64,000 bases of DNA from Acidobacteriota bacterium (lineage in GTDB: Bacteria; Acidobacteriota; Vicinamibacteria; Vicinamibacterales; SCN-69-37): assembly GCA_016716905.1 (NCBI GenBank), contig JADJUS010000003.1, forward strand, positions 186,001 through 250,000, given 5' to 3'. The translations under genes and the position numbers were made by a program. Numbering within the stretch: the first letter of the stretch is position 1; the number at the start of each line of letters is the position of its first letter. The notes beneath the pieces were generated by a model. It was given only the letters and a program-made list of their open reading frames with translations. It was not told the DNA's origin and searched no databases. Positions 40,446 through 49,309 of the stretch are shown here, piece by piece.

Positions 40446-43400
40446 ATGACCGGGCCTGACCTCCCTTCGCCCGCAGCCCACGGCGGCCAGTCGGGCGCGC
40501 GAGGAGGACGCTTCTCGCGACTCTGGCTCACCCGGACTTCGCTTGCGTTCTGGATGATCGTGGTTGGCGCGCTGGGGGCGTCGGTGGCGTTCTGGATCGC
40601 GCGTACCGAGCAGCGGTCCGTGGCCATGCATCGGCAACTCACACGCGGCCAGATGATCGAACTCTCGCTGCGCCAGGCCATCGTGGGCGACTGGAGTTTC
40701 AGGGCCGCGCTTGAAGCGCGGCAACGTGAGCACGGTGCCCGCGTGGATGCGCTGCAGGACAACGCCACGCGCGTGCGGCCTGTCGACCAGGCATTGGCGG
40801 GACAGTTCGATATGCAGGCGCAGCAGGAACGGATGTTGTCGCGCCTGACAGGGACGCTCCTGGTGCCGTTTCGCGATATGGCGGCGGGACCCGATGTGCG
40901 TGCCCGCGTTGATCTTCAGGTGGCGGATGAACTCTCGCGCCTGGGATTCAGTAAGTCCTCGCTGCCCGAAGGTTCTTCGGAGGCCGGACCTTCCGTCGTC
41001 GCTGACGCTCCCGCGGACGCGACGCGCGCGCCAACATTTGAGTCGGTGGTGACTGCCAGAGAGCTGCCGGTGTGGCGGCCCTTCTCCGAGGAAATCCACC
41101 ACCTGCATCACCATGTGCCGCGCCTGGCGCTGGGCGTGGTGCTCTTTGTACTGTCGCTCGTCTGCCTGACGAGCGCGGACCTGTTCAGTCGCTCGCCCCG
41201 GGTGGCGAACGCGGCGCTGCTGCTTGGGGGCGTGACCGCAAGCGGCGCGGTCGTGGCGGTGCTGGCGTGGGATCTGAGCGCGTGGCGGCCGCTCCTGGTT
41301 GCCGGGGTGTTTGCGGTCGTGCTGGGGATGATATTTCGCGCCACCGGGACGTTCGCGCACAGCGCCGACGGCGAAACTGCGCATCCGCCGGAGTTTGAAC
41401 CCAGACATTTCGGAGGGGTACACGTCACGCTCAAGCACGCCGCACACCTCCGTGAGCAGATCATGCTCGGCCTGGTCGCGGTCACGGTGCTGCTGAGTTC
41501 GGTGGTCGGCTGGTGGTTTGCCGAGGCCCAGACCCACGCGAACGAATCGACGCATCGCGCGTTTGCCACCGAGGTCCAGATCAACAATCTCGATGCCGAG
41601 CGGTGGCTGGACGCCAGCGCCAATCTCATCACGCCAACGCTGGAGTTGTTTCATGCGCGCATGCGCTGCGCGTATGCCACGCAATTAGCTGCGCTTCCGC
41701 CGGACGGATTCAGCCAGAACACCCAGGCCGTCTACGCCCGCGACCGCGAACGCGATTGCGGTGCGCTGACGACGACCGAGAACAAGGCCAAGGCCGAGGT
41801 GGTGGAGCGGGTGGACTTTGATTCCGCAGGCTATCCGGGAACGGCGTTGTTCGCGGAGGTGCGCAACCGCGGGCCGTTTAACCCGGCCAGCCTTTATGCC
41901 CTGGGTGATGGATACATCAGTGAGGCCGAATTGTGGGAACGCAAGGCCGTCACCTATGTGCTGGGCCTGACGCTGTTCGCCATTTCGTTATACCTGCTGG
42001 GCCAGGCGATGGGCATGGGCGAGGGAGCCGCGTCATCAGTGTTGGCCGTCTGTGGATCGCTCCTCGCCCTTGGAACGTTTGGGTATGCGGCGACTGCCTA
42101 CTGGCGCCCGGTGATGCCCGAGATGACGCTTTCGGAAAGTTGCCAGACCGAAGGGGCAGCCGTGGAAGTGGCCGCTATGTACTACGGGCGCGGCCGGGCG
42201 TTGTTGGATATGGCGACGACCGGCGCCGATTACCAGAAGGCGGCGGACGCCTTCGGCTGCGCACTGGAGGCACGACCGGGTTTTGGTCGCGCCCAATATG
42301 ACCGGGCCCGTGCCGCATCACTTATCAGCCAGGGTGACGCCGACAGCTCGTACACGAACTTTCCGACCCGGAGCCGAGTGGCCGAGATCCGGGCGTCGCA
42401 GGCGGAGACACTTCGCGAATTTGAGCGCAGCCACTGGACGCCCACCCCGCGGTTGCTCAATGGGCACGGGTTCAACACGATCCTGGCAGCGCTCATCGAC
42501 GCTAATCTTCCGCTCCTCGACGAGGCCATCGCCGCGCTCGAACGCGCGATTGTCGGCAGCGGCATCGGAACGCCGGAGGGCGTCATTGATGCCGTGAAGC
42601 TCAAGGCCGCGCCGGCGGCCGAGCTGGATGTGAATCAGATGCTCTACACCAACCTGGGCCTCGCGCGACTGGCGCGTGGGGAACGGGAATCGGCGATGAA
42701 GGCCTACCACGCGGCCGTGGACGGCCTTCGGCTGTCGGAGAATCGGGCGCTTGTTGCCGGCACACTGAGCGACCTCAACATCCTGGAGTCGCATTGCGTG
42801 ACGCTGCACGGCGACGGGTCCGCCACGTGTGGTGTCGTGGCCGCCGGCATCAAAGACGCGCGCCGGCTGCTCCTTGTCGGACGCACGTCATCCCCGCGTG
42901 CAAACGGTCCCACGCTCACAAACCTGGAGGCCTGGGCTCGCGCCTCCAGGGTGGGGTGGACGGCAAAACTCGCGGGCTTCGATGGGTCGGCCGACGCGCT
43001 GGCTATTGTCTGGTCGGCGTACTCGGACGAATGGAAGACATGGCGCGTGGTGCAACCGCTGCTCAATCGACTTGAGTCGAAACAACTCGCCACGCTCAAC
43101 TATCCCCAGCAGACCTCGCTGTACACCGCCGGCCCGTCGTACTGCCTGCCCGAAGGGCGGTACCGGGCGGAGTTCTATCTCAACGGAGAACGGGTGGAGA
43201 CCGAAAGGAGCATCGAGATGGACATCCGCGGGTTCAAGGACTATCGATCGCGCGAGCTCGATGTGGCTCTATGTGTGCCGGGCGACTGGACGCGTTCGTC
43301 CATCCGAGGGTCTGGCGAGAGCCGCCACCTTGTGCAGGCGTTCTCCAACGCGCAAGGGCGCGCCGCGCTGTACCTGTTCACGCTCTTCACGGCCAGAGAT

Positions 43401-43697
43401 GGAGGCGACTTTGAGCGGCAGTCAATCGAACGCGCATGGACGCTGATGAAACGCCTGTCCACATCGCCGCCGAATGACGAGGCGTTCCACGCGGCCGTGG
43501 ATCGATTCCAGGGCTGCGACAAGCCGATTGAACCCAATACCGTGCTCTCTCGCGTGTGGCGGTCGGCCGACGGACTCGCGCACGTGGCGTTGGTCGTCGG
43601 CGGCGCGGCGCCTGGCGGCCAGGCGTGCGAGGTGCTCGAATCGATTGGCAGCTACTACAGTCGAGATAGTTCCCAGGTGCTTGGCCGGTCGAGGTAG
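40446..43697 (+). CDS. Large polytopic membrane protein with TPR-like C-terminal part (unknown)
   Basis: 1083 residues from the ATG at 40446; the frame is open to 40257, but that part overlaps the S41 gene. Hydrophobic segments occur near 33-52, 220-240, 250-275, 280-300, 340-360, 495-520 and 525-550. Between and after them lie soluble regions of about 170, 130 and 530 residues. The long C-terminal part holds TPR-like helix pairs (YQKAADAFGCALEARPGFGR and LYTNLGLARLARGERESAMK). A perfect 9-bp inverted repeat (42923-42931 with 42942-42950) lies within it. I could not name a family. The following small exported-protein gene starts 4 bp after the stop. Confidence 0.6.
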   Translation: MTGPDLPSPAAHGGQSGARGGRFSRLWLTRTSLAFWMIVVGALGASVAFWIARTEQRSVAMHRQLTRGQMIELSLRQAIVGDWSFRAALEARQREHGARVDALQDNATRVRPVDQALAGQFDMQAQQERMLSRLTGTLLVPFRDMAAGPDVRARVDLQVADELSRLGFSKSSLPEGSSEAGPSVVADAPADATRAPTFESVVTARELPVWRPFSEEIHHLHHHVPRLALGVVLFVLSLVCLTSADLFSRSPRVANAALLLGGVTASGAVVAVLAWDLSAWRPLLVAGVFAVVLGMIFRATGTFAHSADGETAHPPEFEPRHFGGVHVTLKHAAHLREQIMLGLVAVTVLLSSVVGWWFAEAQTHANESTHRAFATEVQINNLDAERWLDASANLITPTLELFHARMRCAYATQLAALPPDGFSQNTQAVYARDRERDCGALTTTENKAKAEVVERVDFDSAGYPGTALFAEVRNRGPFNPASLYALGDGYISEAELWERKAVTYVLGLTLFAISLYLLGQAMGMGEGAASSVLAVCGSLLALGTFGYAATAYWRPVMPEMTLSESCQTEGAAVEVAAMYYGRGRALLDMATTGADYQKAADAFGCALEARPGFGRAQYDRARAASLISQGDADSSYTNFPTRSRVAEIRASQAETLREFERSHWTPTPRLLNGHGFNTILAALIDANLPLLDEAIAALERAIVGSGIGTPEGVIDAVKLKAAPAAELDVNQMLYTNLGLARLARGERESAMKAYHAAVDGLRLSENRALVAGTLSDLNILESHCVTLHGDGSATCGVVAAGIKDARRLLLVGRTSSPRANGPTLTNLEAWARASRVGWTAKLAGFDGSADALAIVWSAYSDEWKTWRVVQPLLNRLESKQLATLNYPQQTSLYTAGPSYCLPEGRYRAEFYLNGERVETERSIEMDIRGFKDYRSRELDVALCVPGDWTRSSIRGSGESRHLVQAFSNAQGRAALYLFTLFTARDGGDFERQSIERAWTLMKRLSTSPPNDEAFHAAVDRFQGCDKPIEPNTVLSRVWRSADGLAHVALVVGGAAPGGQACEVLESIGSYYSRDSSQVLGRSR

Positions 43698-43701
43698 CGC
43701 G

Positions 43702-44238
43702 ATGACCATTCGCATGATCACCGCTCTCATCGGCGTGTTCGCGACGACGTGGCAGGGCGCGCCGCCGCCGGCGCCCGCCACGGTTGAGGTGAGGTATGCG
43801 GAGTCGGGTCGCGACAACCCCTCAAATGGCGGTTCAGTCACGCTGACGGTGAAGGCCGGCGAAGTGCGTTCGGCGATCGTCTGGGAGTCGGAGTGCACCC
43901 TGGGCGCTCGCGCGAACGCCGTGGCGGCGGCCCCAGGGGTCGATCAGTACTGGACGTTCAGGACGGAGTTGGCGGCATCAGCCGATGGTCGTCCCGGCAT
44001 CCGCGTCAAATACCAGCGCACCCGAATTGCGGCAGCAGGGCCGCAGCCGCCCGAGAAGGAGCACTGGCTTCCCCTTGATGGCACGACCGAGCTGACGGTC
44101 ACCGAAACCAGTTGGCGCAAGGACTGCAAGTACGGCGGGTTCACCATGGTCGTGGTCGCGAAGGCGCCCGAGAATCAGAGGTGGAACATGCCGGACCGGA
44201 CGGCGGTGGGAATGGCCTCGGCGGCCTTGGTGCGATAG
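43702..44238 (+). CDS. Small secreted protein of unknown function
   Basis: 178 residues. A short signal peptide (IRMITALIGVFATTWQGAPP) is followed by beta-rich sequence with two Cys residues (SECTLGAR, RKDCKYGG) that may form a disulfide. No known domain was recognised. It begins 4 bp after the large membrane protein's stop, so the two probably share a transcript and perhaps a function. The last 64 bp overlap the convergent PhoD-like gene. That is a long overlap, but both reading frames look genuine up to their own stops; a sequencing or start/stop misjudgement cannot be excluded. Confidence 0.55.
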   Translation: MTIRMITALIGVFATTWQGAPPPAPATVEVRYAESGRDNPSNGGSVTLTVKAGEVRSAIVWESECTLGARANAVAAAPGVDQYWTFRTELAASADGRPGIRVKYQRTRIAAAGPQPPEKEHWLPLDGTTELTVTETSWRKDCKYGGFTMVVVAKAPENQRWNMPDRTAVGMASAALVR

Positions 44239-45488
44239 ACGCTCCATGAGATCTGGCCGCCTGCCGTGGCCTCGACATGCATGACGTTGGAGTGCTCTCC
44301 GTAAAATTCGCCCTCGTCCAGATTCACGGAGTAGTCGACACCTCCGGAGGTTGTGGCGACGACGGAAGTCCTCAGCGCATGGATGCCGTTTGGAACCTGG
44401 TTGATCGGGCTCGACATGAGCTCGTGGATCACCAGGTCACCAGTGGGGTGCGGAAGTGTCATGGTGGCGTGATACGAGCAATGCATGTCACCTGTCAGGA
44501 AGACCAGTTTGCCGACCCGCTCGGCGGCCAGAAATTCGATGAGTTCGTCGCGCTGATGGCGAAAGTCATCACCGCACCACTTGTCGCTGCCGCTTCTGGC
44601 TTCCCCCACGAATGGCACGGCGGTGGCGACGAACTTGACCTCATCTCGATTCGTCTTGAGCCAGTCCTTCAAGCGGGCCATCTGTTGCGGACTCACGATG
44701 GTGGCGTGTTGCCCCTTGTGACGTTCTGATCGCACGTCAACCACAAAAAACTTCGCGGCCGCCCATTCAAAGGAGTAGTGATACGCCGGCCAGTAGTTCT
44801 GGGGATTATGCGAGTCCTGGCATTCCTGATACACCACCTTGGCGACGTCCCGGATCGAGTCAGAGGGGCGCTGGAGAAATGGCTTTCCATTGTAGAAGTC
44901 ATCGAAAATTTCATGGTCGTCCAGGATCATGTAGTGGGGCAGTGAGGCCAGGACCTCTGCTGTGGGCCGGACCTTCCACGCATCCTGATAGAGGGATCGG
45001 TAGTACCTCAGGTCCATGAACTCCGGAAGCGGATGGACGAAGATGTCGGCATAAACCTGATCGCCGCAGTGCACCATGAAATCTGGTTCGAGCTGTTCCA
45101 CGAGCGCCTGTATGCCCTCCCAGGACTTCCGGGCGTTGCCGATCTTGCGGCTGATCAACCCGCCTCTGGACCAGTTGCAGGATCCGAAGAGGAATGAGCA
45201 GGCGCCCGGACCAGCCGGCGCCGTCGTGAACGTGCCGGAGTTGACCTGCGGCGCCTTGCCTGCTTTGAAACTGAGCTGACACTCGTAGGCCGTCTGTGGC
45301 GCCAGGCCCGACAGCTCGAACACTTCAACAAAGCCGCGATGTGCGACAAGCGGCCGTGGGGGCTCCGCCTGCCAGGCGGTCGTTCCGGCTTTTCGATACT
45401 TCAGACGGGCTTCCTTCGAGTCCTTCTCGCCGCGTGTCCAGATACGCGCCGTGGACGCAGTCACGTGCCCGACAATCAGCTGGGACAT
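44175..45488 (-). CDS. PhoD-like alkaline phosphatase/phosphodiesterase
   Basis: 437 residues. An N-terminal fibronectin-like strand domain (LIVGHVTASTARIWTRGEKD) precedes the metallophosphatase core: FLFGSCNWSRGG, FMVHCGDQVYADIFVH, HYMILDDHEIFDDFYNGKPF and LVFLTGDMHCSYH. These are the metal-binding motifs of PhoD enzymes. No Tat signal is seen with the ATG at 45488, nor in the upstream frame to 45581, so it may be cytosolic, unlike classical PhoD. A GNAT gene ends 58 bp upstream on the same strand and is probably its operon partner. Confidence 0.88.
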   Translation of the reverse strand: MSQLIVGHVTASTARIWTRGEKDSKEARLKYRKAGTTAWQAEPPRPLVAHRGFVEVFELSGLAPQTAYECQLSFKAGKAPQVNSGTFTTAPAGPGACSFLFGSCNWSRGGLISRKIGNARKSWEGIQALVEQLEPDFMVHCGDQVYADIFVHPLPEFMDLRYYRSLYQDAWKVRPTAEVLASLPHYMILDDHEIFDDFYNGKPFLQRPSDSIRDVAKVVYQECQDSHNPQNYWPAYHYSFEWAAAKFFVVDVRSERHKGQHATIVSPQQMARLKDWLKTNRDEVKFVATAVPFVGEARSGSDKWCGDDFRHQRDELIEFLAAERVGKLVFLTGDMHCSYHATMTLPHPTGDLVIHELMSSPINQVPNGIHALRTSVVATTSGGVDYSVNLDEGEFYGEHSNVMHVEATAGGQISWSVYRTKAAEAIPTAVRSGMFHL

Positions 45489-45546
45489 CCTCAGACCCTC
45501 TCGAATGGTTTTAGGGGGAAGACGATAGGCGGTCGGTGAAAACGTG

Positions 45547-46032
45547 TCAAGAGACCGGAATGTGCAGCTCCATGCAGACATCCGCTGTGGCGTACGGCAT
45601 CGGTGACGGCATCGGTCGGTGCGTGAAACCCATGCGTTCGTAGAGGCGCAACGCCGGCTGCAGACGCGAACTGGAGACCAGGATCACCGTGTGCGCCCCC
45701 ATCTCTCTCGCGCGAGCGATACACACGTCCACAAGGCTGCGCCCCAGGCCCGCACCACGAGCCGCGTCGGCCACCGTGACCTTCAGCAACTCCACTTCGC
45801 CAGGGCCATGCGGCGCAATCGCCGCGGTGCCCACAACCATGCCACCGCGTTCGGCAATAAAGACGGTCCCGCCAGCGTCAATCACCGCCCCCTGGGGATC
45901 GGCCAGTTGCACTTCATCTGCGGGTTCGTACAGACCATGCTCGTCGAGCCATGCGCGATTGAGGCGGTAGAACGCCTCGGCATGCTCCGGGCGAAAGGTG
46001 ACGATGGTGATCGACTCAGGTGATGAAGGCAT
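45547..46032 (-). CDS. GNAT-family N-acetyltransferase
   Basis: 161 residues. The GNAT fold is shown by FRPEHAEAFYRLNRAWLDEH, then IAERGGMVVGTAAIAPHG, the acetyl-CoA pyrophosphate loop VADAARGAGLGRSLVDVCIA (a variant of Q/RxxGxG/A) and LRLYERMGFTHR. Family members transfer an acetyl group from acetyl-CoA to an amine or amino acid, and the acceptor cannot be predicted. It is upstream of, and co-directional with, the PhoD-like gene, and divergent from the HipA-like gene 35 bp away. Confidence 0.9.
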   Translation of the reverse strand: MPSSPESITIVTFRPEHAEAFYRLNRAWLDEHGLYEPADEVQLADPQGAVIDAGGTVFIAERGGMVVGTAAIAPHGPGEVELLKVTVADAARGAGLGRSLVDVCIARAREMGAHTVILVSSSRLQPALRLYERMGFTHRPMPSPMPYATADVCMELHIPVS

Positions 46033-46067
46033 TGCCGCCGCCGGGGCGATCGTAGCTCAATGCCGCC

Positions 46068-46859
46068 GTGGCACAATGGCGCGTGGCACCGCTCCGAACC
46101 GTCCGGGTGACTCACTACGTCACTCCCTTGCGCGAAGGCGGCTCCCTGCCCGCCATCGTGGAGGCGGATGACGAAGGCACCTATGTGCTGAAGTTCCGGG
46201 GTGCGGGGCAGGGGACTCGCGCGCTGATTGCCGAACTGGTCTCGGGTGAACTGGCGCGGGCGCTTGGTCTCCCGGTGCCCGATCTGGTGTTTGCGGAGCT
46301 GCACGCGGACCTTGCGCGCACCGAGCCCGATCCTGAAATCTCTGCGCTGATTCGCGCCAGTCACGGCCTGAACCTGGCGCTTGACTACCTTCCGGGTTCC
46401 ATCACGTTTGATCCGCTGGTGGATACCATTGACCCAGACCTCGCGTCGCGCATCGTCTGGTTCGACGCCCTGGTCTCGAACATGGATCGAACCGTGCGCA
46501 ACACCAATCTACTGATGTGGCACAAGCGCCTGTGGCTGATCGATCACGGCGCATCGCTATTCGCGCATCACACGCCGGGCTGGGCCTCGGACCCGGCCAG
46601 GCCGACCGCGGCCTTTCCCCTCATCAGCAAACACGTGTTGGTGCGAAAGGCGTCACGATTGCGGACGATTGACGAAGACATGGCATCGCGGCTGACGGCA
46701 GACGTGATCGAGGCCATCGTGTCCCAGATCCCGCTGCAATGGATTGACCCAGAGGGGGCTGAGCCCTCAGGCGTGCGACCCGAGGATTATGCACGGTACC
46801 TGAGTGCCCGGCTGGCGCCGCCGCGGTTGTTCGTGGAGGAGGCTATCGGTGTCCGTTGA
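46068..46859 (+). CDS. HipA-like kinase-fold protein
   Basis: 263 residues from a GTG start. Kinase-fold motifs are TYVLKFRGAGQGTRALIAEL (ATP-binding Lys), a hinge region, FDALVSNMDRTVRNTNLLMW (catalytic-loop Asp with Asn) and LWLIDHGASLF (Asp metal ligand). This matches the compact HipA-like family, which lacks the large N-terminal domain of E. coli HipA. HipA phosphorylates glutamyl-tRNA synthetase, and this protein's target is unknown. It overlaps the DUF3037 gene by 11 bp. HipA-like and DUF3037 proteins recur as pairs, which may form a toxin-antitoxin-like or modifying unit. Confidence 0.82.
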   Translation: MAQWRVAPLRTVRVTHYVTPLREGGSLPAIVEADDEGTYVLKFRGAGQGTRALIAELVSGELARALGLPVPDLVFAELHADLARTEPDPEISALIRASHGLNLALDYLPGSITFDPLVDTIDPDLASRIVWFDALVSNMDRTVRNTNLLMWHKRLWLIDHGASLFAHHTPGWASDPARPTAAFPLISKHVLVRKASRLRTIDEDMASRLTADVIEAIVSQIPLQWIDPEGAEPSGVRPEDYARYLSARLAPPRLFVEEAIGVR

Positions 46860-47241
46860 ACACACCTACGACTACGCCCTGATACGGGTCGTTCCGCGCG
46901 TCGATCGAGGCGAGTGCATCAATGCAGGCGTGGTGCTGTCATGCCCGGGATTGGACTTCCTGGAAGCGTGCGTTGCGTTGGACCCCGCGCGGATTGCCGT
47001 GCTCGACCCTTCCGCAGACCTCCAGGCCATCCAGGGACATCTCGATGCCATTGTCCGGATCTGCCGCGGTGGCCACGACGCGGGCCCGGTCGGCGAACTT
47101 CCGCAGCGGGCCCGTTTCCACTGGCTGGTCTCTCCGCGCAGCACCGTCATTCAGATGTCGCCGGTGCACACTGGCCGCACCGCCGACCCGGCCGCGTCAC
47201 TCGCGCGCCTGGTGGACACCCTGGTGAGGGTGCGGCCGTGA
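46849..47241 (+). CDS. DUF3037 protein, partner of the HipA-like kinase
   Basis: 130 residues from the GTG at 46849, with GGAGGAGG just upstream inside the previous gene. The sequence VEHTYDYALIRVVPRVDRGE, then CINAGVVLSC, is typical of DUF3037, and the domain ends with PRSTVIQMSPVHTGRTADPA. No catalytic residues are known for the family. It overlaps the HipA-like gene by 11 bp and its GTGA overlaps the start of the molybdopterin enzyme, so all three are translated from one message. The functional link to the oxidoreductase may be only incidental. Confidence 0.85.
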   Translation: MSVEHTYDYALIRVVPRVDRGECINAGVVLSCPGLDFLEACVALDPARIAVLDPSADLQAIQGHLDAIVRICRGGHDAGPVGELPQRARFHWLVSPRSTVIQMSPVHTGRTADPAASLARLVDTLVRVRP

Positions 47242-49286
47242 CCTCCATCCGCGGCGCGTGCGGGCACGACTGCCCCGACACCTGCGGCTGGGTGGTCGAT
47301 GTCGTGGACGGTGTAGCCCAACGGCTGGCGGGCGACCCGTCGCATCCCTTCTCTCGCGGCACGCTCTGCGCCAAGGTGAACCACTACCTCGAGCGTGTGT
47401 ATCACCCGGACCGGGTGCTGCACCCGTTGAAACGCGTCGGCCCCAAGGGAAGCTCACAGTTCACACGGGTGAGTTGGGACGAAGCACTCGCCGGCATCGC
47501 GGCCCGATGGCAGGGCATCATCGTGGAGTCTGGCGCGGAGGCCATCCTGCCGTACAGCTCCGCCGGCGTGCAGGGGCTGATTCAGCTGCACTCATTGGAC
47601 CGTCGCCTGTTTGGATCGATGGGCTGCAGCAATCTCGATCGCAACATCTGCGGCGCCGTCGCGTCGGCGGGCCTCTCGACCACGATCGGCACCGGTGCGG
47701 GCATCGATCCGGAGCAGATCGTCCATAGCCGGTTCATCGTCCTCTGGGGCACCAACACCATCGTCACCAACTTGCACTACTGGCCTCTGGTGCGCGAAGC
47801 GAGGCGGCGGGGCGCGACGCTTGTGGTGATCGATCCTGTGCGGACGCGCACCGCCGAAGAGGCCGACTGGTTTCTGCAGGTGCAGCCCGGGAGCGATGCC
47901 GTCCTGGCGCTCGCGATGATGCACGTGATGATCCGTGACGGGCTGGTGGACCACGAGTATGTGGCGGCGCACGCCGTGGGCTACGAGGCGCTTGCGGCAC
48001 GGGTGGCGGACTACGCCCCGGCCCAGGTCGCCGGAGTGGTCGGCCTGCCGGCCGAGGAGATCGAACGCTTCGCCCACGCGTACGCCACCACGCAGCCGTC
48101 GCTGCTGCGGCCGTTGATTGGGCTGGAACATCATCGCAACGGCGCGATGCAATTCCGCACGATCGCCTGCCTGCCCGTGCTCTCTGGCGCGTGGAAGTAC
48201 CGCGGCGGCGGCCTGGCGCGTTCGACGCACGCCCTGCAGTTCGCGGCGCTCGACATGGACCGTGTGCTGATGCCCGAGGTCTACCTGCCTGGTGCGCGCA
48301 CCCTGAACATGCGAGACCTCGGCGAGGATCTGTGCAGTGATGCACTGCAGCCGCGCGTCCGATCGCTCATGGTCTACGGCGCCAACCCCATGGTCTCGAT
48401 GCCGAACCAGAATCGCATTCGCGAGGGACTTCTCCGCGACGATCTGTTTACGGTGGTGCACGATTTGTTTGTGACCGAGACCGCGCGCTACGCCGACTAC
48501 GTCTTGCCGGCCACGAGTCAGATCGAGCACCTGGATCTGGCGCCGGCCTGGGGGCATTTGTATCTGGCGCTGAACCGGCCGGCCATTGCGCCGAGAGGGG
48601 AATCGGTCTCAAATACCGAACTGTTCCGGCGGCTGGCTCACGCGCTGGGCCGCACCGAGCCGTATCTGTTCGAAAGCGACGAGGCGATGTTGCGCGCGGC
48701 TCTGGCGAGCGGACATCCGTGGCTCGAGGGCATCACGTATGAGCGGCTGTGGGGCGAAGGGCACGCGCGGCTCAACTGTCCGGACGACTGGCGGCCGTTC
48801 GCGACAGGCGGTTTCGCGACGTCGTCTGGGAAAGCTGAGCTGTACTCGACGTCGCGCGAAGCGCTTGGGGACGACCCTCTGCCATCGGGTGGGGATATCG
48901 CCAGGGGCAAGGGGCTGCAGCTCATTACCGGCAAGACCCTGCACTTCCTTAATTCCGGCTACAGCCACATGGCTCGGCATCAACGCGGCGAGGGCCCGCT
49001 GTTCGTGGAACTCCACCCGGACGATGCCGGGCAGCGGGGCTTGGCTGTGGGCGACCCGGTGCGCGTCTGGAACGCGCTGGGCGAAGTGCGCGCGATGTGC
49101 CGGGTGTCGGAGCGGGTGCGCCCAGGGGTTGCGTTCATGCCGTTTGGCGGACTCACGGACGCCGCTGGTGCGCAACAGTCTGTCAACGTGCTGACCGCCG
49201 AAGAGCCCACTGATTGGGGCGGCGGGAGCGGGCTCTACGACGCGTTCGTGGATGTGGCCCGCGTCGGGGACACCGCCTCGTCCTAG
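47238..49286 (+). CDS. Molybdopterin-dependent oxidoreductase (BisC/anaerobic dehydrogenase type)
   Basis: 682 residues from the GTG at 47238. A [4Fe-4S] cluster motif is C8-x3-C12-x3-C16-x27-C44. Bis-MGD-binding regions include NLDRNICGAVASAGLS (Cys in the Mo-ligand region), LWGTNTIVTNLHYWPLVREA, NPMVSMPNQNRIREGLLRDD and LFVTETARYADYVLPATSQI. The C-terminal molydop_binding domain is LELHPDDAGQRGLAVGD-like (FVELHPDDAGQRGLAVGDPV). The enzyme reduces or oxidises an unknown small substrate. No Tat signal is visible, so it is probably cytosolic. No dedicated electron-transfer subunits adjoin it. Stop codons of DUF3037 and this start overlap (GTGA). Confidence 0.9.
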   Translation: MTSIRGACGHDCPDTCGWVVDVVDGVAQRLAGDPSHPFSRGTLCAKVNHYLERVYHPDRVLHPLKRVGPKGSSQFTRVSWDEALAGIAARWQGIIVESGAEAILPYSSAGVQGLIQLHSLDRRLFGSMGCSNLDRNICGAVASAGLSTTIGTGAGIDPEQIVHSRFIVLWGTNTIVTNLHYWPLVREARRRGATLVVIDPVRTRTAEEADWFLQVQPGSDAVLALAMMHVMIRDGLVDHEYVAAHAVGYEALAARVADYAPAQVAGVVGLPAEEIERFAHAYATTQPSLLRPLIGLEHHRNGAMQFRTIACLPVLSGAWKYRGGGLARSTHALQFAALDMDRVLMPEVYLPGARTLNMRDLGEDLCSDALQPRVRSLMVYGANPMVSMPNQNRIREGLLRDDLFTVVHDLFVTETARYADYVLPATSQIEHLDLAPAWGHLYLALNRPAIAPRGESVSNTELFRRLAHALGRTEPYLFESDEAMLRAALASGHPWLEGITYERLWGEGHARLNCPDDWRPFATGGFATSSGKAELYSTSREALGDDPLPSGGDIARGKGLQLITGKTLHFLNSGYSHMARHQRGEGPLFVELHPDDAGQRGLAVGDPVRVWNALGEVRAMCRVSERVRPGVAFMPFGGLTDAAGAQQSVNVLTAEEPTDWGGGSGLYDAFVDVARVGDTASS

Positions 49287-49309
49287 TCACCTCGCGTATG
49301 CTACCGCGC

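Noticed and set aside
42923..42950. Further copy of the TTGARACCCA hairpin family inside the large membrane protein gene
   Set aside because: The stem is perfect but short (9 bp), the loop matches only partly and the CTACGAA tail is missing.
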